From the NCBI GenBank assembly GCA_026003195.1, contig BPGU01000003.1:1-64000 (forward strand): a DNA stretch of 64,000 nt, given 5' to 3'. This document shows positions 6,000-13,450 of the stretch, piece after piece. The first letter of the stretch is position 1. Each line of letters starts with the position of its first letter. The position numbers and the translations under genes were made by a program. This DNA is from Armatimonadota bacterium. GTDB taxonomy: Bacteria > Armatimonadota > HRBIN16. The notes beneath the pieces are model-generated. The model had not been told where the DNA came from and searched no databases. It worked only from the letters and a program-made list of their open reading frames with translations.

Positions 6000-6135
6000 C
6001 AGGTCTGGCACCGTCTGGAAATTGCTCGAGCTGGTCGTCATCTCACTGGTGCTGGGCTACGTCATCGGTACCGCCTACCACTACATAGTGCACTTTGAGT
6101 ACTATGCACGAGATGAGAATGGACAACAGAAGTAA
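5908..6135 (+). CDS. Mini membrane protein, paralog 2 of 3, 75 aa
   Basis: The start is the ATG at 5908 behind GAGGAGGAATACC; the frame is open further upstream, but that part only shadows paralog 1. The architecture matches paralog 1: basic N-terminus (RQTRDRMNHHRADSI), two hydrophobic segments, and GYVIGTAYHYIVHFEYY at about residues 50-66, then a short charged end. It overlaps paralog 1 by 92 bases in another frame. This shows that the shared core ends soon after the Y-Y motif. Function unknown. Confidence 0.7.
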   Translation: MHRQTRDRMNHHRADSILVSAALVAIVLLIDRSGTVWKLLELVVISLVLGYVIGTAYHYIVHFEYYARDENGQQK

Positions 6136-6156
6136 CACGCTACAGAAGGGAGTACT

Positions 6157-6441
6157 ATGATGAAGAGCGATACTCGAGATGACCTGAGCGAACACCGCAC
6201 CAAAAGCATCACCGTAGCTTCTATACTGGCAGCAATCGCGTTCTCGCTCTACAACCTCAACTTCATCTGGTCAATCATCAAACTTACCCTTTACTGGATA
6301 CTTATCGACATTGTCATCAGTCTGGAACTCAGCTGGAAACTCATTCAGCTTGCCATCGTCTCCATAGGATCGGGGTACATTACCGGCACAATCTATCACC
6401 ACATAGTACGCTTCGTCTACTACAAGAACAAGGAGGTGTAA
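6157..6441 (+). CDS. Mini membrane protein, paralog 3 of 3, 94 aa
   Basis: Third tandem member, preceded by GAAGGGAG. It shares the basic N-terminus (SEHRTKSITVASI), hydrophobic helices and the signature GYITGTIYHHIVRFVYY (about 73-89), ending in KNKEV. It has an extra hydrophobic stretch in the middle (LTLYWILIDIVISLELSW), so it may cross the membrane three times. Three diverged adjacent copies point to duplication followed by specialisation, perhaps as a hetero-oligomeric membrane complex. Function unknown. Confidence 0.7.
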   Translation: MMKSDTRDDLSEHRTKSITVASILAAIAFSLYNLNFIWSIIKLTLYWILIDIVISLELSWKLIQLAIVSIGSGYITGTIYHHIVRFVYYKNKEV

Positions 6442-6444
6442 ACC

Positions 6445-6705
6445 ATGCTGGTCGGACAAGCCCTCAAAGGCGCCATTACCTTCGCACCCAAGATGCTGGT
6501 CAGAGCCGGCGCAAGCATCGCTAAACTCGCCACCAAATCACCACAACTATTGCAAGCCCTCAACCAGGTGGAAGTCAACGTAGAGAAAGAACTCACCCAA
6601 CTCACACTCGTCAAAGAAGGCGATACCTACACACTCGTGGATAACGACTCCGGCCAAGTCGTACTCACCCTCAAGATCGAAGAGAACACCACACCGAACC
6701 CATAA
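6445..6705 (+). CDS. Island hypothetical protein, 86 aa
   Basis: Starts three bases after paralog 3 behind AAGGAGG, so it belongs to the same operon. The first 40 residues are an amphipathic, Ala- and Lys-rich helix (LKGAITFAPKMLVRAGASIA) that could lie on a membrane. The second half looks beta-stranded (DTYTLVDNDSGQVVLTLKI) and ends in Pro and Asn. The family is unknown. Its place suggests that it works with the mini membrane proteins. Confidence 0.65.
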   Translation: MLVGQALKGAITFAPKMLVRAGASIAKLATKSPQLLQALNQVEVNVEKELTQLTLVKEGDTYTLVDNDSGQVVLTLKIEENTTPNP

Positions 6706-6931
6706 CACATAACACCTAACAAACACAAACCGAACACGACGTACATAACGCTCGACAAACCCGTATACCACTCACATAACGCTCGACATAGCACTCGACA
6801 GACCACCCGCCAAATGCACACAACTCACCCGTAATCAACAGATCACCAGTAAGGAGAAGAGACCAAACGCGACGAAGGCTGCGAAAACAAGGTGGGGCGG
6901 GGCTTGCATCGTTCATCCACCCTCCTCTTCA
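6706..6931 (+). promoter_or_regulatory. Gene-free leader with clustered ACATA-CNCTC motifs
   Basis: No credible gene. The upper strand is A- and C-rich. CACTCACATAACGCTC (6769-6784) and CTCGACATAGCACTCGACAG (from 6782) are overlapping copies of the island's recurring motif, and a weaker copy lies near 6741 (TACATAACGCTCGAC). The region leads into the tandem repeat at 6932. It could be a promoter cluster or part of an origin or partition site. Confidence 0.35.
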
Positions 6932-7412
6932 CTGTACCCGGCCCACGCCAACCCTTTCTCAAAGCCGCCCTCCCTCGCACTGTACCCGGCCCACGCCAAC
7001 CTTTCCTAGAGCCTGCCTCCTCTTCACTGTACCCGGCCCACGCCAACCCTTTCTCAAAGCCGCCCTCCCTCGCACTGTACCCGGCCCACGCCAACCTTTC
7101 CTAGAGCCTGCCTTCTCTTCGCTGTACCCAACCCACGCCAACCTTTCCTAGAGCCTACCTCCTCTTCGCTGTACCTTTCTCACGCCAACCTTTTCTCAGA
7201 GCCTGCCTTCTCTTCGCTGTACCCAACCCACGCCAACCTTTCCTAGAACCTGCCTTCCCTGTGCTGTACAAAACCCACGCCAACTCTCTCTCAAAGCCAA
7301 CCTCTTCTACACTATACCTAACTCACGTCAACCTTTTCCTAAAGCCGCCCTACTTTTCGCTGTACATCACTCTCGTCAACCCTTTTCTGGAGTCGGCTTT
7401 CATCACACTGTA
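6932..7412. repeat. Tandem array, about 11 units of 47-48 bp
   Basis: CTGTAC or a close variant starts each unit at 6932, 6980, 7027, 7075, 7122, 7169, 7217, 7264, 7312, 7360 and 7408. The first units share CCCGGCCCACGCCAACC after CTGTAC. Two subtypes alternate at first: one continues CTTTCTCAAAGCCGCC, the other TTTCCTAGAGCCTGCC, so the oldest visible period is about 95 bp. Copies decay towards the right. The period is not a multiple of three and there are no spacers, so it is neither a protein repeat nor CRISPR. An iteron, partition or recombination site is possible. Confidence 0.85.
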
Positions 7413-7642
7413 ACTCACTATCGTTCCAGAGTTTGCTATGCTGTATCCGTTCCTCATCCTTTCCTTCCTGGCTTATCGTATACTGTGTTGTACCTATCTC
7501 ATGTTAGTTCTACTTCTTTCTGCATTCGTTAACTCTTCCCTTCTTCGTTATCTCATTGGTATCATACTTCTCTCATTTGGCTGTATTCGAGGATAGGTGC
7601 AAGCTTATCCTCTCTCATACCAACATAAGGAGGTGATTTCCA
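7413..7642 (+). promoter_or_regulatory. T-rich gene-free region with hairpin before the 7643 gene
   Basis: About 230 bases without a gene, T-rich on this strand, beginning with the last decayed repeat relics (CTGTAT at 7441). GAGGATA (7589-7595) and TATCCTC (7606-7612) form a perfect hairpin 30 bases before the start codon at 7643. It could be an operator or a leader structure. AAGGAGGTGA at 7627-7636 is the ribosome site. Confidence 0.4.
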
Positions 7643-8047
7643 TTGGTAGAACATCTGGCAAAGCTGTATGGTTTCCTGCTGCGGCGTATTGCTCAGGCAT
7701 GGAAGGATCTGCTGGCTCAGTGGGGAGTTCAGTGGTCTGTAGTTGCGGAGGTTCAGTCTTCCGCTTCTACGGTATTCATTGAACTCTGCCGTCATGTGCC
7801 TTCGAGCTTTGTGAGGACTGGCAAGGTTCCTCCGGGCTTGAAGGAGATGGCTGTAGATCTGGTTCAGCTGTACGTTCAGGCGCTGGAAGCCAGTTATGCA
7901 GAGTGGAAGAAGACAGGGCTGGACTTTACTGCTTCTCAGGTTAAGGCTGGTGCCGACAACCTTTTCATTCAGCTCTGTCGGAACTATCTGGATGTAGTGG
8001 AAGACTTACCGTATCAGGTAAGGAAGGAGGTGGAAGTGGAGGTTTAG
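7643..8047 (+). CDS. Helical hypothetical protein with internal repeat, 134 aa
   Basis: Starts at TTG behind a full AAGGAGGTGA site. The protein looks all-helical and soluble, with many Val, Leu, Trp and Lys. It contains an internal duplication: SASTVFIELCRHVPSSF (about 40-56) and GADNLFIQLCRNYLDVV (about 103-119) share FI-x-LCR. The helix-only look and length recall phasin-like or apolipoprotein-like coat proteins, but this is a weak guess. Base composition is less C-rich than the genes to its left. A strong hairpin follows the stop. It is the last gene before the tRNA-like sequence. Confidence 0.6.
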   Translation: MVEHLAKLYGFLLRRIAQAWKDLLAQWGVQWSVVAEVQSSASTVFIELCRHVPSSFVRTGKVPPGLKEMAVDLVQLYVQALEASYAEWKKTGLDFTASQVKAGADNLFIQLCRNYLDVVEDLPYQVRKEVEVEV

Positions 8048-8055
8048 GATGAGAA

Positions 8056-8091
8056 GGGGAAGGCGGGACTGGGTAGCGGTCTGCCTTCCCC
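8056..8091 (+). terminator. GGGGAAGGC/GCCTTCCCC hairpin
   Basis: Nine-base perfect stem (8056-8064 with 8083-8091) shortly after the 7643-8047 stop. It lacks a T-tract but is the strongest hairpin in the area. Confidence 0.6.
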
Positions 8092-8259
8092 ACAAACCCT
8101 CTTGCACCCTCCCTTCATCCTGTGAGATTTCTCTTGCAAGTTGCGCGGGATTTGCAGGAGTCTTGCAGGCGCTTGTAGAAAGGTGGAAACTAAGGCAGAG
8201 CGACATACCTACAGGTTGTGGTGGGGCGCAAGCGATAACACCACATATAGTAGTCATTT
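8092..8259. other. Gene-free strip with clustered TTGCA words before the tRNA-like sequence
   Basis: No gene. CTTGCA or TTTGCA recurs near 8100, 8131, 8151 and 8162, with TTGCGC and CTTGTA variants among them, at roughly 10-20 base spacing in 8131-8176. TTGTGGTG (8216-8223) and CACCACA (8239-8245) form a hairpin just before the tRNA-like sequence. Arm-type recombinase sites next to an attachment site would look like this, but no integrase is in view. Confidence 0.3.
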
Positions 8260-8334
8260 GGTCGGATGGTGCAACGGTAAGATGCATCGTTGACAACGAG
8301 GAGGTCAGTGGTTCGAATCCACTACCGCCCACCA
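8260..8334 (+). tRNA. Degenerate tRNA-Val(GAC)-like sequence
   Basis: The 3' half is canonical: loop TTGACAA gives anticodon GAC, the variable loop is AGGTC, the T-arm AGTGG-TTCGAAT-CCACT is perfect, and ACCGCCC plus A and an encoded CCA complete the end. U8, A14, G18, G19, A21 and U33 positions are also present. The 5' half pairs badly: acceptor GGTCGGA matches only five of seven, the D-stem GTGC/AGAT only two of four (one a wobble), and the anticodon stem has one mismatch. It may be an unusual tRNA or an attachment-site relic carrying a true tRNA 3' end. Confidence 0.5.
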
Positions 8335-8378
8335 TTTAGTTTGGTCTCCTCATTGTCGACGAGGTGGTGGATCCTTTC

Positions 8379-9503
8379 TCACTGCGTGTAGTTGTGGAAG
8401 AGCGCCAGACACTCCTTCAACTGCTCCCGAATGGGAATGTGCTGCGGGCAGTGCTGTTCGCACTCGCCACACTCCAGACAGGCATCCGCCTTTTTACCCT
8501 TTACCCACCGTGAGCCGATAGCGTTGTAGTGCTCTCGCGCGTAATCCTTCAAGCCGTACACCCGGTAGTAGTTCATCGCCTGGAAGATGTGCGAGATGTT
8601 CACCTCCTGCGGACAATGCGGCAAGCAGTAGTTACAACCGGTGCAGTAGAGGTCTGCCAATCGCTTGTTCTCGTCCATCGCGGCGTTGATAGCGGCGACC
8701 TCTTCCGGGCTAAGAGGTGACATGTTGGAGGCTATCGCCGCGTTCTCCTCTACCTGCTCGATAGCGCTCATGCCCGACAGTGCACAGTCCACATTGCGGT
8801 TGGCAAACACAAAGCGCAGAGCCAGCTCCGCACTGCTGTGTACACGGATGCCCAACCGCTCAGCGGTCTCCCGAGGCAACCCAGCCAGTCTGCCGCCGCC
8901 GACAGGACCCATCACCACCGTGCCCAGACCCTTCGCTTTGGCGTATGCCAGCGCCTCCTCATTGGCGCGGTCGAGCAGGTTGTACTGGCAGAGGACGGAC
9001 GAGAAGATGCCCAGGTCTATCAGTTGCATCATCACCTCGGGCTTGTCGTGGAAGGAGAAGGAGATGTGTCGTATCAGCCCTTCCTCCTTCGCGCGCAGCG
9101 CCTCTCGGATGAATTCATCACGCCGTTCGTGTTTCAGAAACCATTCGCCGATGCCGTGGAAATGATAGAAATCGATATGGTCTGTGTCCAGCTTGCGCAG
9201 CTGTATCTCCAGCAGTTCGCGATAGCCCTTTTCATTACCGATGGGGTACTTGGTGGAAACGTATACCTTATCGCGCCAGCCCTTCAAAGCTTTCCCAACC
9301 ACGATTTCGCTTTGCCCGTCGCAGTAGAACCAGGCGGTGTCTACATAGTTCACCCCCAGTTCGAAAGCGCGATGAAGCATGGCTATGGACTTCTCTTCGT
9401 CGACCACCCTCTGACCGTTTTTCTCGGTCATAGGCAGTCGCATCGCGCCAAAACCCAGCCTCGAGATGCGGATTCCCGTGTTGCCAAAGTCTCTGTACTC
9501 CAT
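8379..9503 (-). CDS. Aldo/keto reductase with C-terminal 4Fe-4S domain
   Basis: 374 aa. The ATG at 9503 is preferred over the GTG nine bases upstream, because AGGTGG is then well spaced. The AKR barrel carries the catalytic Asp55, Tyr60, Lys85 and His (YVDTAWFY, STKYPIG, FYHFHGIG). The last 95 residues carry two ferredoxin-like clusters, CTGCNYCLPHCP and CLECGECEQHCP. This fusion defines a known AKR subfamily, probably reducing sugar or quinone-like substrates with electrons passed through the clusters. It is cytoplasmic. An operator-like palindrome shared with the LacI gene lies in its promoter, so sugar-responsive repression is likely. Confidence 0.9.
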   Translation of the reverse strand: MEYRDFGNTGIRISRLGFGAMRLPMTEKNGQRVVDEEKSIAMLHRAFELGVNYVDTAWFYCDGQSEIVVGKALKGWRDKVYVSTKYPIGNEKGYRELLEIQLRKLDTDHIDFYHFHGIGEWFLKHERRDEFIREALRAKEEGLIRHISFSFHDKPEVMMQLIDLGIFSSVLCQYNLLDRANEEALAYAKAKGLGTVVMGPVGGGRLAGLPRETAERLGIRVHSSAELALRFVFANRNVDCALSGMSAIEQVEENAAIASNMSPLSPEEVAAINAAMDENKRLADLYCTGCNYCLPHCPQEVNISHIFQAMNYYRVYGLKDYAREHYNAIGSRWVKGKKADACLECGECEQHCPQHIPIREQLKECLALFHNYTQ

Positions 9504-9514
9504 CCTCACCACCT

Positions 9515-9550
9515 CTTAAACGGTTTAGTAACGTTATCCATTTTATTATA
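9515..9550 (-). promoter_or_regulatory. -10 box and LacI-type operator of the reductase gene
   Basis: On the minus strand TATAAT lies at 9550-9545, and the palindromic CTTAAACGGTTTAG at 9515-9528 follows it towards the gene, where a repressor would block initiation. CTTAAACG is shared with the operator of the LacI-family gene (23027-23040). No convincing -35 box is seen. Confidence 0.5.
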
Positions 9551-9701
9551 CAGGCTTAACGTGTTCATCAGGTATGTTTTCGCGAGGTTAGAGATGAAAA
9601 TGAATCGAACGCTGCACATACCGATTCGTAGCCCAGACAGGAAGGAAGGCATCCACGGCGAAGCAAAAAGGGGAAAAAGAGATGAAGGAGGTAAAGGAAC
9701 A

Positions 9702-10727
9702 ATGCCCGTACCCACCGCCGTCACCCGCGCCCTCGCCAGGGGCGTGAATCTGAGCCACTGGCTCTCGCAACACTCTCTGGATGAGCCACATCTGCAATCT
9801 TACATCGGAGAACGCGATTTCGCCCTGATTGCCCGGCTGGGTTTCACGCACGTGCGCCTGCCGATAGACACCGCTCTGCTGCAATCGCCGGATGGACAAC
9901 TGCGCGAGCAGGGCTTCGCGTACGTAGACCGCGCACTGGACTGGGCACAGGCGAACCGCCTCGGCGTGGTGATTGACCTGCATCCCGTGCCCGCCCCCAA
10001 AGTAGCTCGCGATAGCACTGCATACGCGCACTTCGAGAGGCTGTGGACGGGCATTGCACAGCGCTATCACCGCCGCCCGCTCAGCATGGTGTACGAGCTG
10101 CTGAACGAACCGGTAGAAACCGACCCGCAGCTGTGGCGTGAGACAAGCATCAAACTGGTCAAAGCCATCCGCTCGGTAGATAAGCGTCACACCATCATTG
10201 TTTGTGGACACAACTGGAGCGGACCCGACGACCTGCCCGCCATCCGCCCGATAGAGGATGATAACATCGTGTACACCTTCCACTTCTACCTGCCGCACGA
10301 GTTTACCCACCAGGGCGCTACATGGGGTAGCGCACACTGGCGTCCATTGCGTAACGTGCCGTACCCGCTGAACAGGGAGAACGTGCAGCCTCTATTGGCG
10401 GGTTTACCCGAAGGCTCTGCCTCTGCCCTGCGTCGTCTCGCCGAGGAGGGAGTGGACATCGGCTGGATAGAGAAGTGCATGTCGCCGGTGGTGGAATACC
10501 AGAAGCAGTACCGCGTGCCCCTGTATTGTGGGGAGTTTGGCGTGTACCGCGCCTTTTCGCCAGCCGATTCGCGCGCCCGCTGGCTAGCGGACGTAGTGAA
10601 GACGTTGCAGAAATACCGCATCGGCTGGGCAATGTGGGACTATAAAGGGGGATTTGCCCTGCTTCGAACGGATAAGCCAGAGCCGGTAGCGGACGAGGCG
10701 GTGGTGAAGGCGTTAGGGCTCGGTTGA
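9702..10727 (+). CDS. GH5-family glycoside hydrolase (endoglucanase-like)
   Basis: 341 aa from the ATG at 9702, chosen for GAAGGAGG upstream, although the frame stays open far upstream, antisense to the reductase. The TIM barrel shows RGVNLSHW (13-20), HVRLPID (50-56), acid/base Glu136 in YELLNEP, YTFHFYLPHEF and nucleophile Glu278 in YCGEFGVYR. Family members cleave beta-1,4-glucans, mannans or glycosides with retention. There is no signal peptide, so it probably acts on imported oligosaccharides. It is divergent from the reductase gene. Confidence 0.9.
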   Translation: MPVPTAVTRALARGVNLSHWLSQHSLDEPHLQSYIGERDFALIARLGFTHVRLPIDTALLQSPDGQLREQGFAYVDRALDWAQANRLGVVIDLHPVPAPKVARDSTAYAHFERLWTGIAQRYHRRPLSMVYELLNEPVETDPQLWRETSIKLVKAIRSVDKRHTIIVCGHNWSGPDDLPAIRPIEDDNIVYTFHFYLPHEFTHQGATWGSAHWRPLRNVPYPLNRENVQPLLAGLPEGSASALRRLAEEGVDIGWIEKCMSPVVEYQKQYRVPLYCGEFGVYRAFSPADSRARWLADVVKTLQKYRIGWAMWDYKGGFALLRTDKPEPVADEAVVKALGLG

Positions 10728-10739
10728 CAGACCTCTCAG

Positions 10740-10769
10740 TTGACGGATAACCCCTGTAACCGATATAAT
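10740..10769 (+). promoter_or_regulatory. Sigma70-type promoter of hisG
   Basis: TTGACG (10740-10745), 18-base spacer, TATAAT (10764-10769). The GTG start of hisG lies 39 bases after the -10 box. Confidence 0.7.
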
Positions 10770-10808
10770 CTTCTACGCGAAACTCTGTGAGAGGTTGGGA
10801 GTATTAGC

Positions 10809-11678
10809 GTGAAGCTCAAAATCGGTTTGCCGAAGGGCAGTCTACAGGAAGCCACCTTCGAACTGTTCAAAAAGGCAGGGTTCGATTTCCACGTCTCGTC
10901 GCGCTCGTATGAGCCGATAGTCGACGACCCCGAACTGGAACCCTGGCTCATCCGTCCGCAGGAAATCCCACGTTATGTGCAGGACGGCGTGCTGGACGTG
11001 GGCATCAGCGGGAAGGACTGGATCGAAGACAACGGCGTGGACGTGATAGAAGTCGCCGACCTGACATATTCCAAAGTGACCCGCAACCCGGTGCGTGTGG
11101 TGCTGGCGGTGCAGGAGAGCAGCCCCATCCAGAGTGTCAAAGACCTGCAGGGCAAGCGCATTGCTACCGAATATGTGCGCCTCACCGAGCGTTATCTACA
11201 GCAGCATGGCGTGCAGGCAACGGTAGAGTTTTCCTGGGGTGCGTGCGAGGTGAAAGTGCCTACCCTCGCCGATGCCATCGTGGTCAATACGGAAACGGGC
11301 AGCAGCCTGCGGGCGCACAACCTGCGTATCGTAGATACGTTGCTGGTCTCTACCCCTCGCCTCATCGCCAACAAGCAAGCGTGGCAGGATGCGTGGAAGC
11401 GCGAGAAGACCGAGAACATCGCCATGTTGCTGACCGCCGCACTCAACGCGGGCGTGCTGGTGGGCTTGAAGATGAACGTGGAACGGGCGAACCTGCCTGC
11501 CGTGCTGGGCGTATTGCCTGCGCTCAAGAACCCCACCATCTCCCCGCTGTCGGACGAGGGATGGGTGGCGGTAGAGACCATTTTGGAAGAGAAGCAGGTG
11601 CGCGAACTGATACCGCAGCTCAAACGCGCCGGAGCACAGGGCATCGTGGAATATCCGCTCAACAAGGTGATTTACTGA
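10809..11678 (+). CDS. hisG: ATP phosphoribosyltransferase, long form
   Basis: Catalyses the first step of histidine synthesis, joining ATP and PRPP. 289 aa, starting at GTG behind GGGAG. The N-terminal [21 protein letters not shown] and the GISGKDWI motif are typical HisG, as is the PRPP-loop region near [12 protein letters not shown]. The C-terminal 80 residues form the ACT-like regulatory domain of the long form, which allows histidine feedback inhibition without HisZ. No other his genes lie nearby; it heads a unit with ruvA and ruvB. Confidence 0.95.
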   Translation: MKLKIGLPKGSLQEATFELFKKAGFDFHVSSRSYEPIVDDPELEPWLIRPQEIPRYVQDGVLDVGISGKDWIEDNGVDVIEVADLTYSKVTRNPVRVVLAVQESSPIQSVKDLQGKRIATEYVRLTERYLQQHGVQATVEFSWGACEVKVPTLADAIVVNTETGSSLRAHNLRIVDTLLVSTPRLIANKQAWQDAWKREKTENIAMLLTAALNAGVLVGLKMNVERANLPAVLGVLPALKNPTISPLSDEGWVAVETILEEKQVRELIPQLKRAGAQGIVEYPLNKVIY

Positions 11679-11680
11679 CC

Positions 11681-12298
11681 ATGATTGCGCATGTGCGCGG
11701 CACGCTGGTAGAAAAGGACACGTCTGCAGTAGTCGTAGATGTGAACGGCGTTGGCTACCGCGTGCTGGTACCCGAAACGGTTTCGGCGGTGCTTCCCGCG
11801 GTGGGTGAGCAGGTACATCTGCTCACCACCTTTTATGTACGCGAGGAGGAGATGAGCCTGTACGGCTTCCTCACCAATGAACAGCGCAGGCTCTTCGAAA
11901 TGCTCCTCAGTGTGAGCGGGGTGGGACCGAAGGCTGCACTGAGCCTGCTCAGCGTGATGGATGCCGAGCAGCTGGCGATGGCAATTGCCGCCGAGGACAT
12001 CAAACGCCTCACCGGCGCGCCCGGCGTAGGCACCAAAATCGCACAGCGCATCGCGGTAGAACTGAAAGACAAGGCGGCGGAAATCGCGTGGGAGCGCAAA
12101 GTAGACCGCCTCGCGGCGAAAGGTAAGCCCTTGCCTTCCGACAGATTGGAAGATGCGGTAGAGGCGTTGATGGCGTTAGGATACAACCGAACCGACGCCC
12201 GCCGCGCGGTGGAAACCGCCGCCAAATCGCTTCCACCCGATGCCGACACCGCTGCGGTGGTGCGCAGTGCCTTGCAGGTGCTGACTGCAGGACGGTAA
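11681..12298 (+). CDS. ruvA: Holliday junction DNA helicase subunit RuvA
   Basis: 205 aa, starting two bases after hisG. It binds four-way junctions and loads RuvB for branch migration in recombination and repair. The OB fold (MIAHVRGTLVEKD..GVGYRV), the two helix-hairpin-helix motifs (LLSVSGVGPKAALSLLS and LTGAPGVGTKIAQRIAVEL) and the C-terminal RuvB-binding domain (ALMALGYNRTDARRAV) are all present in the usual order and length. Confidence 0.96.
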   Translation: MIAHVRGTLVEKDTSAVVVDVNGVGYRVLVPETVSAVLPAVGEQVHLLTTFYVREEEMSLYGFLTNEQRRLFEMLLSVSGVGPKAALSLLSVMDAEQLAMAIAAEDIKRLTGAPGVGTKIAQRIAVELKDKAAEIAWERKVDRLAAKGKPLPSDRLEDAVEALMALGYNRTDARRAVETAAKSLPPDADTAAVVRSALQVLTAGR

Positions 12299-12347
12299 CG
12301 GAACACCTTTTTCTGCCGTCTAAAATGTAGACAGATGTATGGAATAT

Positions 12348-12367
12348 CCTCTCCCGGCACGGAGAGG
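12348..12367 (+). repeat. CCTCTCC/GGAGAGG palindrome before ruvB
   Basis: A seven-base stem over a six-base loop whose 3' arm runs into the GGAGAGGGGTGAGG ribosome site of ruvB. It resembles the CCCCTCTCC-type palindromes at 14757, 16446 and 58997. Folding could partly hide the ribosome site; this is inferred. Confidence 0.5.
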
Positions 12368-12375
12368 GGTGAGGA

Positions 12376-13437
12376 ATGAGGGAAAAGCGCACCATGCGCC
12401 GAACGGATGACGCCGAAGAACAGCGAATAGTGACCCCGCGTCGCAGGGTGGAGGAGGCAGAGGAAGAACTGAGCCTGCGCCCGCGCTGGCTGCGTGAGTT
12501 CATCGGGCAGGCGAGGCTGAAGGAGAACCTGGGCATCTTCATCGAGGCGGCGCGACAGCGCGGGGAAGCGCTGGACCATGTTTTACTGTTCGGTCCGCCC
12601 GGGCTGGGCAAGACCACCATCGCGCATATCATCGCCAACGAGATGGGTGCGCCCATTCGCTCCACTTCCGGTCCCGCCATCGAGCGACCGGGCGATCTGG
12701 CGGCGATACTGACCAATCTCGAACCGAACAGCGTGCTGTTCATTGACGAGGTGCATCGCCTGAGCCGACCAGTGGAGGAGATACTCTACCCGGCGATGGA
12801 AGACTATCAGCTGGACCTGGTCATCGGCAAGGGACCGGCGGCGCGCACGATTAAGCTCGACCTGCCCCCCTTTACACTGGTAGGGGCAACGACACGGGCA
12901 GGGCTGCTGACCTCGCCGTTGCGGGCACGGTTCGGCATCGTGCTGTACTTCCAGTTCTACACGCCGGAGGAACTGCAGACGATTGTGCTGCGCTCGGCGG
13001 AGATACTGGGCGTGCCGATAGAGCGCGAAGGAGCGGCGGAGATTGCCCGGCGTTCACGCGGTACCCCGCGTATCGCCAACCGCCTGCTGCGGCGCGTGCG
13101 CGACTATGCACAGGTGCGCGGCGACGGGGTGATCACCCAGCAGATTGCCGATGAGGCGCTGCAACTGCTGGAAGTGGACACGCTCGGGCTGGACGAGTTC
13201 GACAGGCGGTTCCTGCGTCTGATTATCGAGAAGTTCGATGGCGGTCCGGTAGGCATCGATACCCTTTCCGCTGCAACCAACGAGGAACGGGATACCATCG
13301 AGGACGTGTACGAGCCGTTCCTGATACAGATTGGCTTGCTGAACCGCACATCGCGGGGGCGTGTGGCTACTCGTTTTGCCTATGAACATCTGGGGTTGTT
13401 ACCGCGTAGCGAGAGCCACCAGCAGCGCCTCTTATAG
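12376..13437 (+). CDS. ruvB: Holliday junction DNA helicase subunit RuvB
   Basis: 353 aa AAA+ motor that drives branch migration with RuvA. Walker A is GPPGLGKTT, Walker [10 protein letters not shown], sensor 1 [11 protein letters not shown], and the arginine finger region follows in SPLRARFG. The C-terminal winged helix ([29 protein letters not shown]) binds DNA. An alternative start at 12394 would shorten it by six residues. Gene order ruvA-ruvB is usual; ruvC is absent here. Confidence 0.95.
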   Translation: MREKRTMRRTDDAEEQRIVTPRRRVEEAEEELSLRPRWLREFIGQARLKENLGIFIEAARQRGEALDHVLLFGPPGLGKTTIAHIIANEMGAPIRSTSGPAIERPGDLAAILTNLEPNSVLFIDEVHRLSRPVEEILYPAMEDYQLDLVIGKGPAARTIKLDLPPFTLVGATTRAGLLTSPLRARFGIVLYFQFYTPEELQTIVLRSAEILGVPIEREGAAEIARRSRGTPRIANRLLRRVRDYAQVRGDGVITQQIADEALQLLEVDTLGLDEFDRRFLRLIIEKFDGGPVGIDTLSAATNEERDTIEDVYEPFLIQIGLLNRTSRGRVATRFAYEHLGLLPRSESHQQRLL

Positions 13438-13450
13438 GAGGTGAGAAAAG

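Noticed and set aside
6843-7141. Minus-strand open frames with repeated AWAGYS/GWRGPGTV peptides
   Set aside because: They arise from the 47-48 bp tandem array. The repeat length is not a multiple of three, so the frame changes from copy to copy, and there is no ribosome site.
6932-7412. Possible CRISPR array
   Set aside because: Units are contiguous and related along their whole length; there are no unique spacers and no cas genes.
8838-9701. Long upstream extension of the GH5 frame
   Set aside because: It is antisense to the reductase gene, has no ribosome site, and the GH5 domain begins only after the well-spaced site at 9702.
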